Shown here piece after piece: positions 1 to 7,114 of a stretch of DNA of 8,455 bases (position 1 is its first letter; each line of letters begins with the position of its first letter). This stretch comes from Endomicrobiia bacterium (GTDB taxonomy: Bacteria > Elusimicrobiota > Endomicrobiia > Endomicrobiales > Endomicrobiaceae). Location: contig WQUP01000274.1 of NCBI GenBank assembly GCA_009782015.1, positions 1 through 8,455 of the forward strand. The letters run 5' to 3'. A program made the position numbers and the translations under genes. The notes under the pieces were generated by a model, which searched no databases, had not been told where the DNA came from, and saw nothing but the letters and a program-made list of their open reading frames with translations.

Positions 1-177
1 GCAAGACTTGCGGCACAGCATAATGCGGCGGATATTCTCTGCTTGGGATCGCGGAAAGCCACGGTGAGCGAAATATGCGCCAGAATAAAAGTATTCCTTG
101 AAACCGAATTTGAAGCCAGGCACGCAAAAAGAATAGAAAAGATAAAAGAGATAGAAAAAACTCAGTGCCAGAGGTAA
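1..177 (+). CDS. rpiB: Ribose-5-phosphate isomerase B, C-terminal part (5' truncated by window edge)
   Basis: The reading frame is open from base 1 to a TAA at 175-177 and encodes the last 58 residues. It begins ARLAAQHNAADILCLGSR and continues with a VFLETEFEARHAKRI segment. This matches the usual C-terminus of the RpiB/LacAB family, where an ARxxxQHNxAN/D block is followed by a [L/C]xLGxR strand and then a helix ending FxxTEFExxRHxxR. RpiB interconverts ribose 5-phosphate and ribulose 5-phosphate in the cytoplasm, in the non-oxidative pentose phosphate pathway. The catalytic N-terminal region lies outside the window and cannot be checked. The family assignment is from remembered motifs. The next gene starts only 4 bases after the stop, and its Shine-Dalgarno (GAGG, 171-174) lies inside this gene, so the two are probably co-transcribed. 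The deoC and transketolase genes downstream share the pentose-phosphate theme. Confidence 0.88.
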   Translation, partial: ARLAAQHNAADILCLGSRKATVSEICARIKVFLETEFEARHAKRIEKIKEIEKTQCQR

Positions 178-181
178 AAAA

Positions 182-604
182 ATGAAAAGTTTTTTCATGA
201 GTCTGCTTGTCTTATTTGCGGCGGCTTCTTTTGTTTTTGCTTCCGACGCAGAGCTTGAAAAAGCCTTAAATCTGCTCAATGACGGGCATACCGATCAGGC
301 CATAGATATACTGAAAGCCAAGCTTCAAAAAGAGCCGGACTCTTCGGACAATTATCTGGCCATGGGCATGATACAGCTTGAGAAAAATAATTATGCCGAG
401 GCAAAGGACAGTCTCAAAAAAGCGCTTCAGATAAATAAAAAAATAATCGCCGCTCACTATATGCTGGCGATGATTTATGAAAAAGAAGGCGACTATGCCG
501 CCGCAATCGATAAGTGGAAAAAAATAGCCAAATACTCCAAAGACGGCGATTTAAAACTCCTCGCGGAAAAACACATAGAGCAGCTGAAAGGTGAATCCAA
601 ATGA
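182..604 (+). CDS. Exported small TPR-repeat protein
   Basis: This 140-residue protein starts with a classic signal peptide: basic MKS, a hydrophobic core to about residue 18, and a likely cleavage at VFA20/S21. The mature part is almost entirely helical TPR repeats, at roughly residues 23-53, 57-90 and 91-121. The second and third show the usual spacing (for example YLAMGMIQLEKNNYAEA and YMLAMIYEKEGDYAAA). TPRs are protein-protein interaction scaffolds, so a periplasmic or envelope scaffold role is inferred; no enzymatic motif is visible. The start is supported by GAGG at 171-174, seven bases upstream. Its stop overlaps the next start as ATGA (601-604), so translation is probably coupled to the lipoprotein and the two may work together. 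No specific orthologue is recognised. Confidence 0.85.
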   Translation: MKSFFMSLLVLFAAASFVFASDAELEKALNLLNDGHTDQAIDILKAKLQKEPDSSDNYLAMGMIQLEKNNYAEAKDSLKKALQINKKIIAAHYMLAMIYEKEGDYAAAIDKWKKIAKYSKDGDLKLLAEKHIEQLKGESK

Positions 605-1197
605 AAAAATACCTCGCAGCAGCGGCTGTTTGTGTTTTTTTGTGTTCATGCGCTACGCCCGGAGCCGTTGTGAAGGACGGGTATGATTTTTCCGCCGTAA
701 GAACCGTGCGCGCAGGCGTATTTACATCGGACAGAGATTACAACAATTCCGGCGATGCCGTGCAGACCGCTTTTATGAGGCGGCTTTTGGCAAACGGCTT
801 CAACGTCGTAGCAGATCCGAACGCTCCTGCGGACGCAGTGATTGAGGGAAGCGTGACTATATGGCAGCCCGACCAAAGATTTCTTGTCAATACGGCGGGC
901 GGCGGAGCGGCAGGCGTAAGACGCGGCCGCGTGATATACGGACAGCCTTCTGTGGTACAGATAAGCGGTTCCAACGCGTATGACCTCGGGCCTGCTTTCG
1001 GAATGGGTCCCGGCAACAGAATTGTCGCAAGCAACGCTACTGTGGGAATATCAGCTTTTATGACGGATGCGCAGACCGGAAAAGTAGTCTGGTCGTTTTC
1101 ATACACTTACGAAGGAATAGATTTGGCTTCTGCGCTCGACGGAGCCGTCAGATTCATCGTGCGCACGATACCGAGAACGGCAAATACGGCAAATTAA
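601..1197 (+). CDS. Predicted outer-membrane-type lipoprotein, function unknown
   Basis: This is a 198-residue protein with a lipoprotein signal: MKK, a hydrophobic stretch (residues 4-13) and a lipobox L14-C15-S16-C17, making Cys17 the lipidation site. Alanine rather than aspartate follows the cysteine, which by the usual Lol rule favours the outer membrane. The mature domain has an alternating strand/helix look, with DAVIEGSVTIW (79-88), a glycine-rich loop (100-105), and a late block ATVGISAFMTDAQTGKVVWS (146-165). That last block resembles the small alpha/beta lipoprotein domains (CsgG-, LptE- or DUF4136-like) in which a DAxTGxVVWS strand recurs. The resemblance is structural intuition, not a firm family call. 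AAAGG at 587-591 serves as a plausible ribosome site, and the start overlaps the TPR gene by four bases. The last two codons and stop lie inside the left arm of the repeat at 1191-1328, so the C-terminus may have been altered by that element. Confidence 0.8.
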   Translation: MKKYLAAAAVCVFLCSCATPGAVVKDGYDFSAVRTVRAGVFTSDRDYNNSGDAVQTAFMRRLLANGFNVVADPNAPADAVIEGSVTIWQPDQRFLVNTAGGGAAGVRRGRVIYGQPSVVQISGSNAYDLGPAFGMGPGNRIVASNATVGISAFMTDAQTGKVVWSFSYTYEGIDLASALDGAVRFIVRTIPRTANTAN

Positions 1198-1328
1198 TAG
1201 TTAACAGTTAATAGTTAATAGTTTAGGAGCGGGCTTTGCCCGCAAATTTTATAGATTCTGCGACTTCGCGCAGAATGACAAGCCATTTTGTCGTTAACTA
1301 TTAACTATTCACTATTAATTATTAACTG
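1191..1328 (-). repeat. Palindromic element with TTAATAG-heptamer arms (family 2)
   Basis: Two inverted arms flank a hairpin-rich core. The left arm (1191-1226) contains the tandem heptamers TTAATAG, TTAACAG, TTAATAG, TTAATAG. The right arm (1293-1328) is its inverted counterpart, matching at 29 of 36 positions by my alignment with no gap. The core holds three perfect small hairpins: GCGGGC/GCCCGC (1229-1243, TTT loop), ATTCTGCG/CGCAGAAT (1255-1276) and GACAA/TTGTC (1277-1292). On the minus strand the core reads GTCATTCTGCGCG, resembling the GTCATTCTG-type intergenic repeats seen in many bacteria. Strand '-' marks that orientation. The left arm covers the end and stop of the lipoprotein gene, and the right arm ends five bases before the ribosome site of the next gene. 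No target-site duplication is evident. No transposase is encoded, so any mobility would have to be supplied in trans. Confidence 0.85.
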
Positions 1329-1332
1329 CTTA

Positions 1333-1339
1333 AGAGGGG
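1333..1339 (+). promoter_or_regulatory. Shine-Dalgarno for the first DUF4139 gene
   Basis: AGAGGGG lies seven bases before the ATG at 1347, just outside the right arm of the preceding palindromic element. It supports 1347 as the real start. The TATAAT immediately after it overlaps the ATG and so is not read as a promoter. Confidence 0.75.
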
Positions 1340-1346
1340 TATTATA

Positions 1347-2699
1347 ATGAAAAAATCAGCATTTATTGCGGCGGTATTTTTTCTGTGTTCGCAGGCGCTT
1401 TATGCCGATGTTGCGGTGACGATTTACAACAACAATAGGGCTTTGGTAAGGGATACCAGAGACGTTACTCTCAAAAAAGATACACAGCTTTTGGAGTTCG
1501 ATGACGTTGCTTCGCAGATAGATCCGACAAGCGTTTTGCCGAAGTTTTTAAGCGACGCTTCAAAGATAAAGATTTTGGAGCAGAATTTTGATTACGATCT
1601 TGTCAACAGAGACAAGCTTCTGCGCAAGTACATAGGACAAAATATCGAGATAGAAAGAACCGGCGAAGACAAAAGGGGAAAACTTACCGGAAAACTCTTG
1701 TCCGCTTCGGGCGGCTCTTTGGTGGTTCAGTCAAATAACGGCATAGTTTTAAATCCGCAGGGAGAAGTTTCGCTTGATAAACTGCCGGAAGGGCTCCGCC
1801 TGAAACCGACGCTCACGTGGCTTGTGGCAAGCGACGTGTCCGGAACAAGAAAGATGGAAGTGTCTTATCAGACATCCGGCATCGGCTGGAACGCCGACTA
1901 CGTTTTGGTAAGCGATGAAAATGACGCGCAGGCCGACATAACCGGCTGGGTCACGATTAATAATTACAGCGGCGCGACGTATAAAGACGCAAAGCTGAAG
2001 CTTATAGCCGGAGACGTTAATATGGTAACCCCTCAGGCGCGCAACGGAGCTATGGCTGAAAAGAGAGCTATGGTGATGGAAGCCGCGGCCGCTCCGTCTT
2101 TTCAGGAAAAATCTTTTTTCGAGTACCATATATATGAACTCCAGAGAAAAGCTACCATAAAAGACAACGAGATAAAGCAGATAGAGTTTATCACCGCGTC
2201 AAAAGTGCCGGTAAAGAAAGTTTTTACGTATAACGGCGCGCAGAACGGCCAGAAAGTAACGGTAAATCTGGATTTGAAAAACTCCAAAGAAAATAACCTC
2301 GGAATTCCTTTGCCGAAAGGAAGAGTAAGAGTGTGCAAATATGACGGAGACGCCATGGAGTTTATCGGCGAGAATATGATAGATCACACGGCGAAAGACG
2401 CCAAGATGTCGCTTTACATAGGCAACGCTTTCGACATTACCGGCGAAAGAAAACAGACTGAGTACAGGTCGGAAAGCAAGTCCGCTTACGAAAGCTTTAA
2501 AATAACTCTTAAAAACAGCAAAGATACGCCCGTGGAAGTAAACGTTGTCGAAAAGATGTACAGATGGAACAACTGGAAAATAGAAAAGAACTCCGACGCT
2601 TTTAAACAGACGGATTCGAACACGGCCGAATTTTTGGTGACTGTCCCGGCCAACGGCGAAAAAGAGATAACTTATACGGTGAAGTACTGGTGGAAGTGA
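1347..2699 (+). CDS. Secreted DUF4139 domain protein (paralogue 1)
   Basis: This 450-residue protein has a signal peptide (MKK, hydrophobic residues 5-18, probable cleavage after LYA20) and is therefore exported. The rest matches the DUF4139 pattern: an N-terminal beta region beginning DVAVTIYNNNRALVRDTRDV, the core SYQTSGIGWNADYVLV, then GWVTINNYSGATYKDAKLKL with IAGDVN, and later FEYHIYELQRKATIKDNEIK. The segment between (about residues 228-250) is alanine/methionine rich and looks like a flexible linker. The C-terminal third is beta-rich, ending in PANGEKEITYTVKYWWK. The family's molecular function is not known to me; members are often envelope-associated, and no catalytic motif is visible. 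The gene has a paralogue immediately downstream, about 70% identical by eye over the mature part. Repeat elements of two different families flank it on both sides. Confidence 0.85.
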   Translation: MKKSAFIAAVFFLCSQALYADVAVTIYNNNRALVRDTRDVTLKKDTQLLEFDDVASQIDPTSVLPKFLSDASKIKILEQNFDYDLVNRDKLLRKYIGQNIEIERTGEDKRGKLTGKLLSASGGSLVVQSNNGIVLNPQGEVSLDKLPEGLRLKPTLTWLVASDVSGTRKMEVSYQTSGIGWNADYVLVSDENDAQADITGWVTINNYSGATYKDAKLKLIAGDVNMVTPQARNGAMAEKRAMVMEAAAAPSFQEKSFFEYHIYELQRKATIKDNEIKQIEFITASKVPVKKVFTYNGAQNGQKVTVNLDLKNSKENNLGIPLPKGRVRVCKYDGDAMEFIGENMIDHTAKDAKMSLYIGNAFDITGERKQTEYRSESKSAYESFKITLKNSKDTPVEVNVVEKMYRWNNWKIEKNSDAFKQTDSNTAEFLVTVPANGEKEITYTVKYWWK

Positions 2700-2700
2700 G

Positions 2701-2860
2701 AACGACAGAGTGAAGAGTGGAGAGTGAGGAGTGAAGATACGGCAAAACCTTTTTTGCTGTCATTGCGAGGGAACAAAGGGACAATGTCCCAAGTTCACGC
2801 GGCAATCCAGAGTAGTTGCAGTATCTCCACTCTCCACTCTTCAATCCTCACTCTGCCGTT
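2701..2860 (+). repeat. Palindromic element with AGAGTGR-heptamer arms, full copy (family 1, copy A)
   Basis: This 160-bp element begins one base after a stop codon. The left arm (2701-2740) is AACGAC, then heptamers AGAGTGA, AGAGTGG, AGAGTGA, GGAGTGA, then AGATAC. The right arm (2821-2860) is its inverted copy, also exactly 40 bases and identical at 33 of 40. Pairing continues five bases inward (GGCAA against TTGCA, one mismatch), giving a stem of about 45 bp. The core has a GCAAAA/TTTTGC hairpin (2742-2757). It also has a nested structure: ATTGC/GCAAT (2762-2766 with 2802-2806), GAAC/GTTC (2771-2774 with 2793-2796) and GGGAC/GTCCC (2778-2790). The core begins GTCATTGCGAGGGA, like the widespread GTCATTGCGAG-type repeats. 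The right end runs straight into AAAAGGGG, the ribosome site of the next gene. No target-site duplication or transposase is seen, so it is a MITE-like or REP-like non-autonomous repeat. Confidence 0.9.
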
Positions 2861-2868
2861 AAAAGGGG
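2861..2868 (+). promoter_or_regulatory. Shine-Dalgarno abutting repeat copy A; decides the start at 2874
   Basis: AAAAGGGG sits directly at the outer end of the element and five bases before the ATG at 2874. An in-frame ATG at 2724 lies inside the repeat, has no comparable ribosome site and would add 50 residues ahead of an intact signal peptide. The start at 2874 is therefore strongly preferred. Confidence 0.85.
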
Positions 2869-2873
2869 CGTTT

Positions 2874-4223
2874 ATGAAAACAACGGCGGCCTTAATTCTC
2901 TGCGCAGCGTTTTTAAGCACGCAGTTCGCCTACGCCGACGTGGCGTTGACGGTTTACAACGGCAACAGGGCTTTGGTCAGGGAAACGAGAGAAGTAAATA
3001 TTAAAAAAGGCGCGCAGACTTTGGAGTTCGATAACGTTGCGGCACAGATAGATCCGACGAGCGTTCTTCCGAAATTTTTAACCGAGCCTTCAAAAATAAG
3101 CATTTTGGAGCAAAACTTCGATTACGATCTGATCGACACGAATAAACTGCTTTCAAAGTATATCGGCAAAGACATCGAGATAGAAAGAACCGGCAAAGAC
3201 AAAAGAAAGAACGTAAAAGGCAGGCTGCTTTCGGTTTACAGCGGATTAGTTGTGCAGTCCGACGGAAAAATAGTTTTAAATCCCGAAGGAGAGGTAAAAC
3301 TTCCGGAAATTCCGGAAGGGTTGAGGCTTAAGCCAACGCTTACCTGGCTTTTGGACAGCTCTTACGAAGGCGCAAATAAAATGGAGGTCTCCTACCAGAC
3401 CGGCGGCATAGGCTGGAACGCGGACTATGTTTTAGTTACCGATGAAAAAGATACGCAGGCTGATATAACCGGCTGGGTTACTATAAACAATGCAAGCGGA
3501 GCGACATATAAAGACGCTAAATTAAAGCTCATCGCCGGAGACGTGAACATGATTCAGCCGGCAGCGGCATTGAACGAGTCAGACAAATTTTATGATATGG
3601 CAGATGTAAAGAATGAAGCGCCTTCTTTTCAGGAAAAGTCGTTTTTTGAATACCATATCTACGAGCTTCAGAGAAAAGCTACCGTAAAAGACAACGAGAT
3701 AAAACAGATAGAGTTTGTAACGGCGTCAAAAATTCCCGTGAAAAAAGTTTTGACGTATAACGGCTCGAGAAACCAGAAAGTTACCGTAAATCTTGAGTTT
3801 AAAAATTCCAAAGAGAATAATCTCGGCATGCCTCTTCCGGCAGGCAGGGTTAGGGTGTGCAAATACGACGGCTCGGCTCTTGAGTTTGTCGGCGAAGATA
3901 TGATAGACCACACCGCTAAAGACGCGAAGCTCTCGATTTATACGGGAAACTCTTTTGACGTTACCGGCGAACGCGTGCAGACTAATTATAAAGCGGGCTC
4001 AAAATGGGAAGAGCAAAGTTATAAGATCACGATAAAAAACAGCAAGAACGAAGCCGTGGAAGTGAACGTCGTAGAATCTTTTTACAACTGGGTCAACTGG
4101 GAAATTTCTGAAAACTCCGCAAAGTTCGACAAAAAAGATTCGCAGACCGCCGAGTTTTTGCTGAAAGTTCCGGCAAACTCTGAAAAAATTTTGACGTACA
4201 AGGTCAAATATACGTGGAAATAG
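2874..4223 (+). CDS. Secreted DUF4139 domain protein (paralogue 2)
   Basis: This 449-residue protein starts at MKTTAALILCAAFLSTQFAYA, a good signal peptide with AYA/D cleavage. Longer in-frame starts fall in the upstream repeat and are rejected. The mature protein runs parallel to paralogue 1 along its whole length: DVALTVYNGNRALVRETREV, SYQTGGIGWNADYVLV, GWVTINNASGATYKDAKLKL, FEYHIYELQRKATVKDNEIK and a C-terminal beta domain ending KVKYTWK. The least conserved part is the linker before SFQEKSFFEYH, where this copy reads NESDKFYDMADVKNEA. An old tandem duplication is the simplest explanation; divergence is spread over the gene with only small indels. The function is unknown, with an exported envelope role inferred. 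Its last 10 bases overlap the GTG start of deoC. Co-transcription with deoC is likely, though a functional link to deoxyribose metabolism is not implied. Confidence 0.87.
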   Translation: MKTTAALILCAAFLSTQFAYADVALTVYNGNRALVRETREVNIKKGAQTLEFDNVAAQIDPTSVLPKFLTEPSKISILEQNFDYDLIDTNKLLSKYIGKDIEIERTGKDKRKNVKGRLLSVYSGLVVQSDGKIVLNPEGEVKLPEIPEGLRLKPTLTWLLDSSYEGANKMEVSYQTGGIGWNADYVLVTDEKDTQADITGWVTINNASGATYKDAKLKLIAGDVNMIQPAAALNESDKFYDMADVKNEAPSFQEKSFFEYHIYELQRKATVKDNEIKQIEFVTASKIPVKKVLTYNGSRNQKVTVNLEFKNSKENNLGMPLPAGRVRVCKYDGSALEFVGEDMIDHTAKDAKLSIYTGNSFDVTGERVQTNYKAGSKWEEQSYKITIKNSKNEAVEVNVVESFYNWVNWEISENSAKFDKKDSQTAEFLLKVPANSEKILTYKVKYTWK

Positions 4224-4867
4224 ATATTGCAAAGTACATAGATTTTACGCTTTTAAAACCCGAGGCAGATTCCGCCATGTTTAAAAAGCTGTGCGAGGAC
4301 GCGGTTAAGCACAAGTTTTATTCGGTTTGCATTCCGCCGTATATGATAAAAGAATGCGCCGGCCTTTTGGAAGGAAGCGGCGTTAAAATTTGCACGGTTG
4401 CGGGTTTTCCTTCCGGTTATGCAGACAGCGAAACGAAAGCGTTTGAAGTCGGCGCAGCGGTAAAAAACGGAGCCGATGAAGCGGACGCTGTGATAAACGT
4501 TTCGGCGTTAAAGTCGAAAAAGACAGATTACATAAAAAACGAACTTGCTCTTTTAAGAAAGGCTGCCGGAACAAACGTTTTGAAGATAATAATCGAAACG
4601 TGCTATCTGACTCCGGAAGAAATAGTTGAGGCTTCAAAGCTTGTATCTGAAAGCGGCGCGGATTTTGTAAAGACTTCAACGGGTTTCGGCCCTTGCGGCG
4701 CAAGGCTTGAAGACGTTGAGCTTATTAAAAAATCTATACTCCCCGGAACGAAAATTAAAGCTTCCGGCGGCATAAAAAGTTACGCTCAGGCGCTTGAATT
4801 TATAAATGCCGGAGCGTCGAGAATAGGCGCATCGTCTTTACTGCTGCGGCAAGAGATAAATAAATGA
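4214..4867 (+). CDS. deoC: Deoxyribose-phosphate aldolase
   Basis: This 217-residue protein matches DeoC, a class I aldolase that cleaves 2-deoxyribose 5-phosphate to glyceraldehyde 3-phosphate and acetaldehyde in the cytoplasm. Recognisable blocks are IDFTLLKPEA (9-18), VCIPPYM (38-44), TVAGFPSGY (61-69), GADEADAVINV (86-96), DFVKTSTGF (150-158) and KIKASGGIKS (180-189). By family knowledge, Lys153 is the Schiff-base lysine, Lys182 the second active-site lysine and Asp91 the conserved aspartate. The length is typical. The usual IDHTLLKP histidine is Phe11 here, a mild oddity. The start is GTG at 4214, overlapping the upstream DUF4139 gene by 10 bases, with only a weak AAGG upstream, so translational coupling is likely. 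The stop overlaps the next ATG as ATGA. With rpiB and the transketolase nearby it fits pentose and nucleoside-sugar catabolism. Confidence 0.95.
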   Translation: MEIDIAKYIDFTLLKPEADSAMFKKLCEDAVKHKFYSVCIPPYMIKECAGLLEGSGVKICTVAGFPSGYADSETKAFEVGAAVKNGADEADAVINVSALKSKKTDYIKNELALLRKAAGTNVLKIIIETCYLTPEEIVEASKLVSESGADFVKTSTGFGPCGARLEDVELIKKSILPGTKIKASGGIKSYAQALEFINAGASRIGASSLLLRQEINK

Positions 4868-7113
4868 AAAGATTTATAACAAAATACCTTTTTATATCTA
4901 TGTTTATATTTACCGCCGTCTTTCTCGCCTGGGGCGGCATGGTGTATTTTTTGTTTAAAAACTCCGTCCGCGCGGCTCTGCTGCCGGCCGTTTCAAGAAC
5001 GCAGGACAATCTTGCGCAGCAGATGCGGTCGCAGTCAGTAAGAAACACAAAGGAGCATTTTAAACTCGCTTTTACGGAATTGGAGAGAAACGACGAGGTG
5101 GTTTTCTTCTCGTTTTTAAACGAAGATAAAAACCTGAATTATGTTGAGGGACTGAGGAAGAGAAAGCACATTCTTTGGGCGCTTAACGTCGAATATCCCG
5201 TAAAGACGGATGATAAAATCGTCGGATGGATAAAGATATGGCCGTCTCCGGAGATGTCCTTGAAGGCTTTTTTCTCGGATAAAAATGTTCTCATAATAGC
5301 GTTGTCGTTCTTTTTGGCAGGCATGTTAGTTTTTGCCGTTACAGCCGTTTACGTGACAGTACAGCTTCTCCGCCCGCTTTACGAGTTCCGCGAGGCCGTA
5401 AGAAATTTATCCGGCAGCGGAAATACGGCAGAGGTCAAGTTTAAGCACAAGACAGGCTTATGGAAAGATATGGCGGATTACCTCAAAAGGCTGAATTCGA
5501 GAGTTGTGGATATAAATACGACCGTGCAGATGCTTTTTTCGGTTTCAAAAACTCTTACTTCCCAAGTCGATATGAACCATATATTCAACGTCGTATTGGG
5601 CATAATACAGAAAAAATTTCCGGACGCCATGTGCGCGGTCGTGCTGCCCGGGGAAGACGGCTCTCTTAAGGTCGCCGCAAAGCGCGGATATTCGCAGAAC
5701 TTTGCAAGAAGCCTGAAAATGGAAATAGGAAATCCCGTGTCCGAGGCTATCATACTGTGCAAAATGAGCGCCATAAAGGATCTGAACTCTTTTGACGAAA
5801 GGCTTGTAAAAGATTTCTTGTCCGAAGGCGCGGTCACCCAGATAAACATTCCGCTTTTGGACGAAAATAACAGCTGCATGGGAGTTCTCAATGTCAGCGG
5901 AAAGTCGAACGACATATTCGACTCCGACATAGCCGACACCATATCTACCGTCGGCAAATATCTTTCCATAGCTATGAGAAACGCAAAGATGTATGACAAA
6001 GTCCAAGAGCTCAACCGCCGCCTTGAGACGGAAGTTAACATAACGTCGAACGAACTTTTGCAGACTAACGCAAGGCTTATAAGAAAGGTGCGCGACATAA
6101 AGGCTCTTTCCGACATATCGGCTTTCGCTTCGGCAAAATTCGATTTGACCGCGATAACGGCTTTTGTCATACAGAAGATAACGGAAATAACCGGAATGGA
6201 AACTTCTGCCGTGATGGTCAAAAACGCCGCGGGGAAGTATGTTTTTCTGAAAGGTTCGTTCTCAATCGATCCGGCCGCCTTGGACGAGCAGCGTTTTGAC
6301 TCCGGCAATTGCGGCATTATCGGAGAGATTGAAAAAGAAAGGCGTTCCGTAATTTTGCCTAAAGCGGCTGACGTAAAACAGAAAGCTGCGGAGTTCGACG
6401 CTTTGCTGCCGATAACTTCCGCGGCGTTTGTTCCGATAGAAAATAACGGAAATATCGATGGGATAATAATTTCCGTAAATAAGTTCGGCTCGGAAATCCT
6501 TGAAAGCGATTTAAATATCATAGAGCACATAGCTGTTTTGTTTTCAGGAATACTTGAAAAAATCAAACTTTATTCAAAACTCGAGAAAAAAATCAGCGAA
6601 CTTACCTTCATGCAGAAAATTTCTTCTACGGTATCGATGGCCCCGAATCTCGAAAAGACGCTTGCGGCTATCACGGATGTGACAAAAGACGCGTTCAGGG
6701 CGGATTTGTGCGCGATTTTGCTCTATGACAGCGCTTCAAGCCAGCTTGTAACCCAGCCCGGAGCTTTTTTTACCGGAGGAAGCGACAAAGTTATGCTAAG
6801 AATACATAAAGATGACGACAGGTATATCTCGGCAAAGATTTTTCGCGACGGCATTGCGTATCTCTCCGATAATGCCATGACGGATCCGTCAATAAACAAC
6901 CAAAAAACAAAAGAGTGGGGCATAGATTCGATAATAGCGGTGCCTCTTATAAACGACGAAAAACCGATAGGCGTTTTGATGGTGGGCAGGCATGAACACG
7001 GCGTTTACGGCGAAGAAGATAAGAATCTGGTAGTAATGATCTCAAATCATGCGGCCGTGCTCATAGAAAACGCCAATCTGTACGACGCATTGTCAACTTG
7101 TAAAGTACAATAA
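4864..7113 (+). CDS. Membrane-anchored triple-GAF sensor protein lacking a recognisable output domain
   Basis: This is a 749-residue protein. Transmembrane helix 1 spans about 8-31, followed by an extracytoplasmic region of about 110 residues (32-140) and helix 2 at about 142-168. A short HAMP-like or helical linker (170-215) leads into the cytoplasm. Three GAF-like domains follow at about 219-375, 412-565 and 582-740, separated by helical, probably coiled-coil, segments (376-411 and 566-581). The clearest signature is in GAF3, at SIIAVPLINDEKPIGVLMVG and the helix ending AAVLIENANLYDAL; GAF1 shows INIPLLDENNSCMGVLNVSG. GAF domains bind small ligands or mediate dimerisation in signalling proteins, but the ligand here cannot be told. 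The protein stops right after GAF3, with no histidine kinase, GGDEF, EAL or PP2C domain in frame. The stop lies one base before a repeat element. The start overlaps deoC by four bases (ATGA) and has little Shine-Dalgarno of its own. Confidence 0.85.
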   Translation: MKRFITKYLFISMFIFTAVFLAWGGMVYFLFKNSVRAALLPAVSRTQDNLAQQMRSQSVRNTKEHFKLAFTELERNDEVVFFSFLNEDKNLNYVEGLRKRKHILWALNVEYPVKTDDKIVGWIKIWPSPEMSLKAFFSDKNVLIIALSFFLAGMLVFAVTAVYVTVQLLRPLYEFREAVRNLSGSGNTAEVKFKHKTGLWKDMADYLKRLNSRVVDINTTVQMLFSVSKTLTSQVDMNHIFNVVLGIIQKKFPDAMCAVVLPGEDGSLKVAAKRGYSQNFARSLKMEIGNPVSEAIILCKMSAIKDLNSFDERLVKDFLSEGAVTQINIPLLDENNSCMGVLNVSGKSNDIFDSDIADTISTVGKYLSIAMRNAKMYDKVQELNRRLETEVNITSNELLQTNARLIRKVRDIKALSDISAFASAKFDLTAITAFVIQKITEITGMETSAVMVKNAAGKYVFLKGSFSIDPAALDEQRFDSGNCGIIGEIEKERRSVILPKAADVKQKAAEFDALLPITSAAFVPIENNGNIDGIIISVNKFGSEILESDLNIIEHIAVLFSGILEKIKLYSKLEKKISELTFMQKISSTVSMAPNLEKTLAAITDVTKDAFRADLCAILLYDSASSQLVTQPGAFFTGGSDKVMLRIHKDDDRYISAKIFRDGIAYLSDNAMTDPSINNQKTKEWGIDSIIAVPLINDEKPIGVLMVGRHEHGVYGEEDKNLVVMISNHAAVLIENANLYDALSTCKVQ

Positions 7114-7114
7114 T

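Noticed and set aside
1229..1247. GC-rich hairpin GCGGGC/GCCCGC followed by AAATTTT as a Rho-independent terminator
   Set aside because: The stem is six base pairs and the T-run is only four bases and begins after three As. It is better explained as part of the repeat core, though weak attenuation cannot be excluded.
2701..2860. Insertion sequence with its own transposase
   Set aside because: The element is only 160 bases, has no coding capacity for a transposase and shows no target-site duplication.
5478..6566. Long minus-strand frame of 362 residues opposite the GAF sensor gene
   Set aside because: It is a shadow of the sensor gene: no recognisable domain and no ribosome site, and the plus frame has clear membrane helices and GAF signatures.
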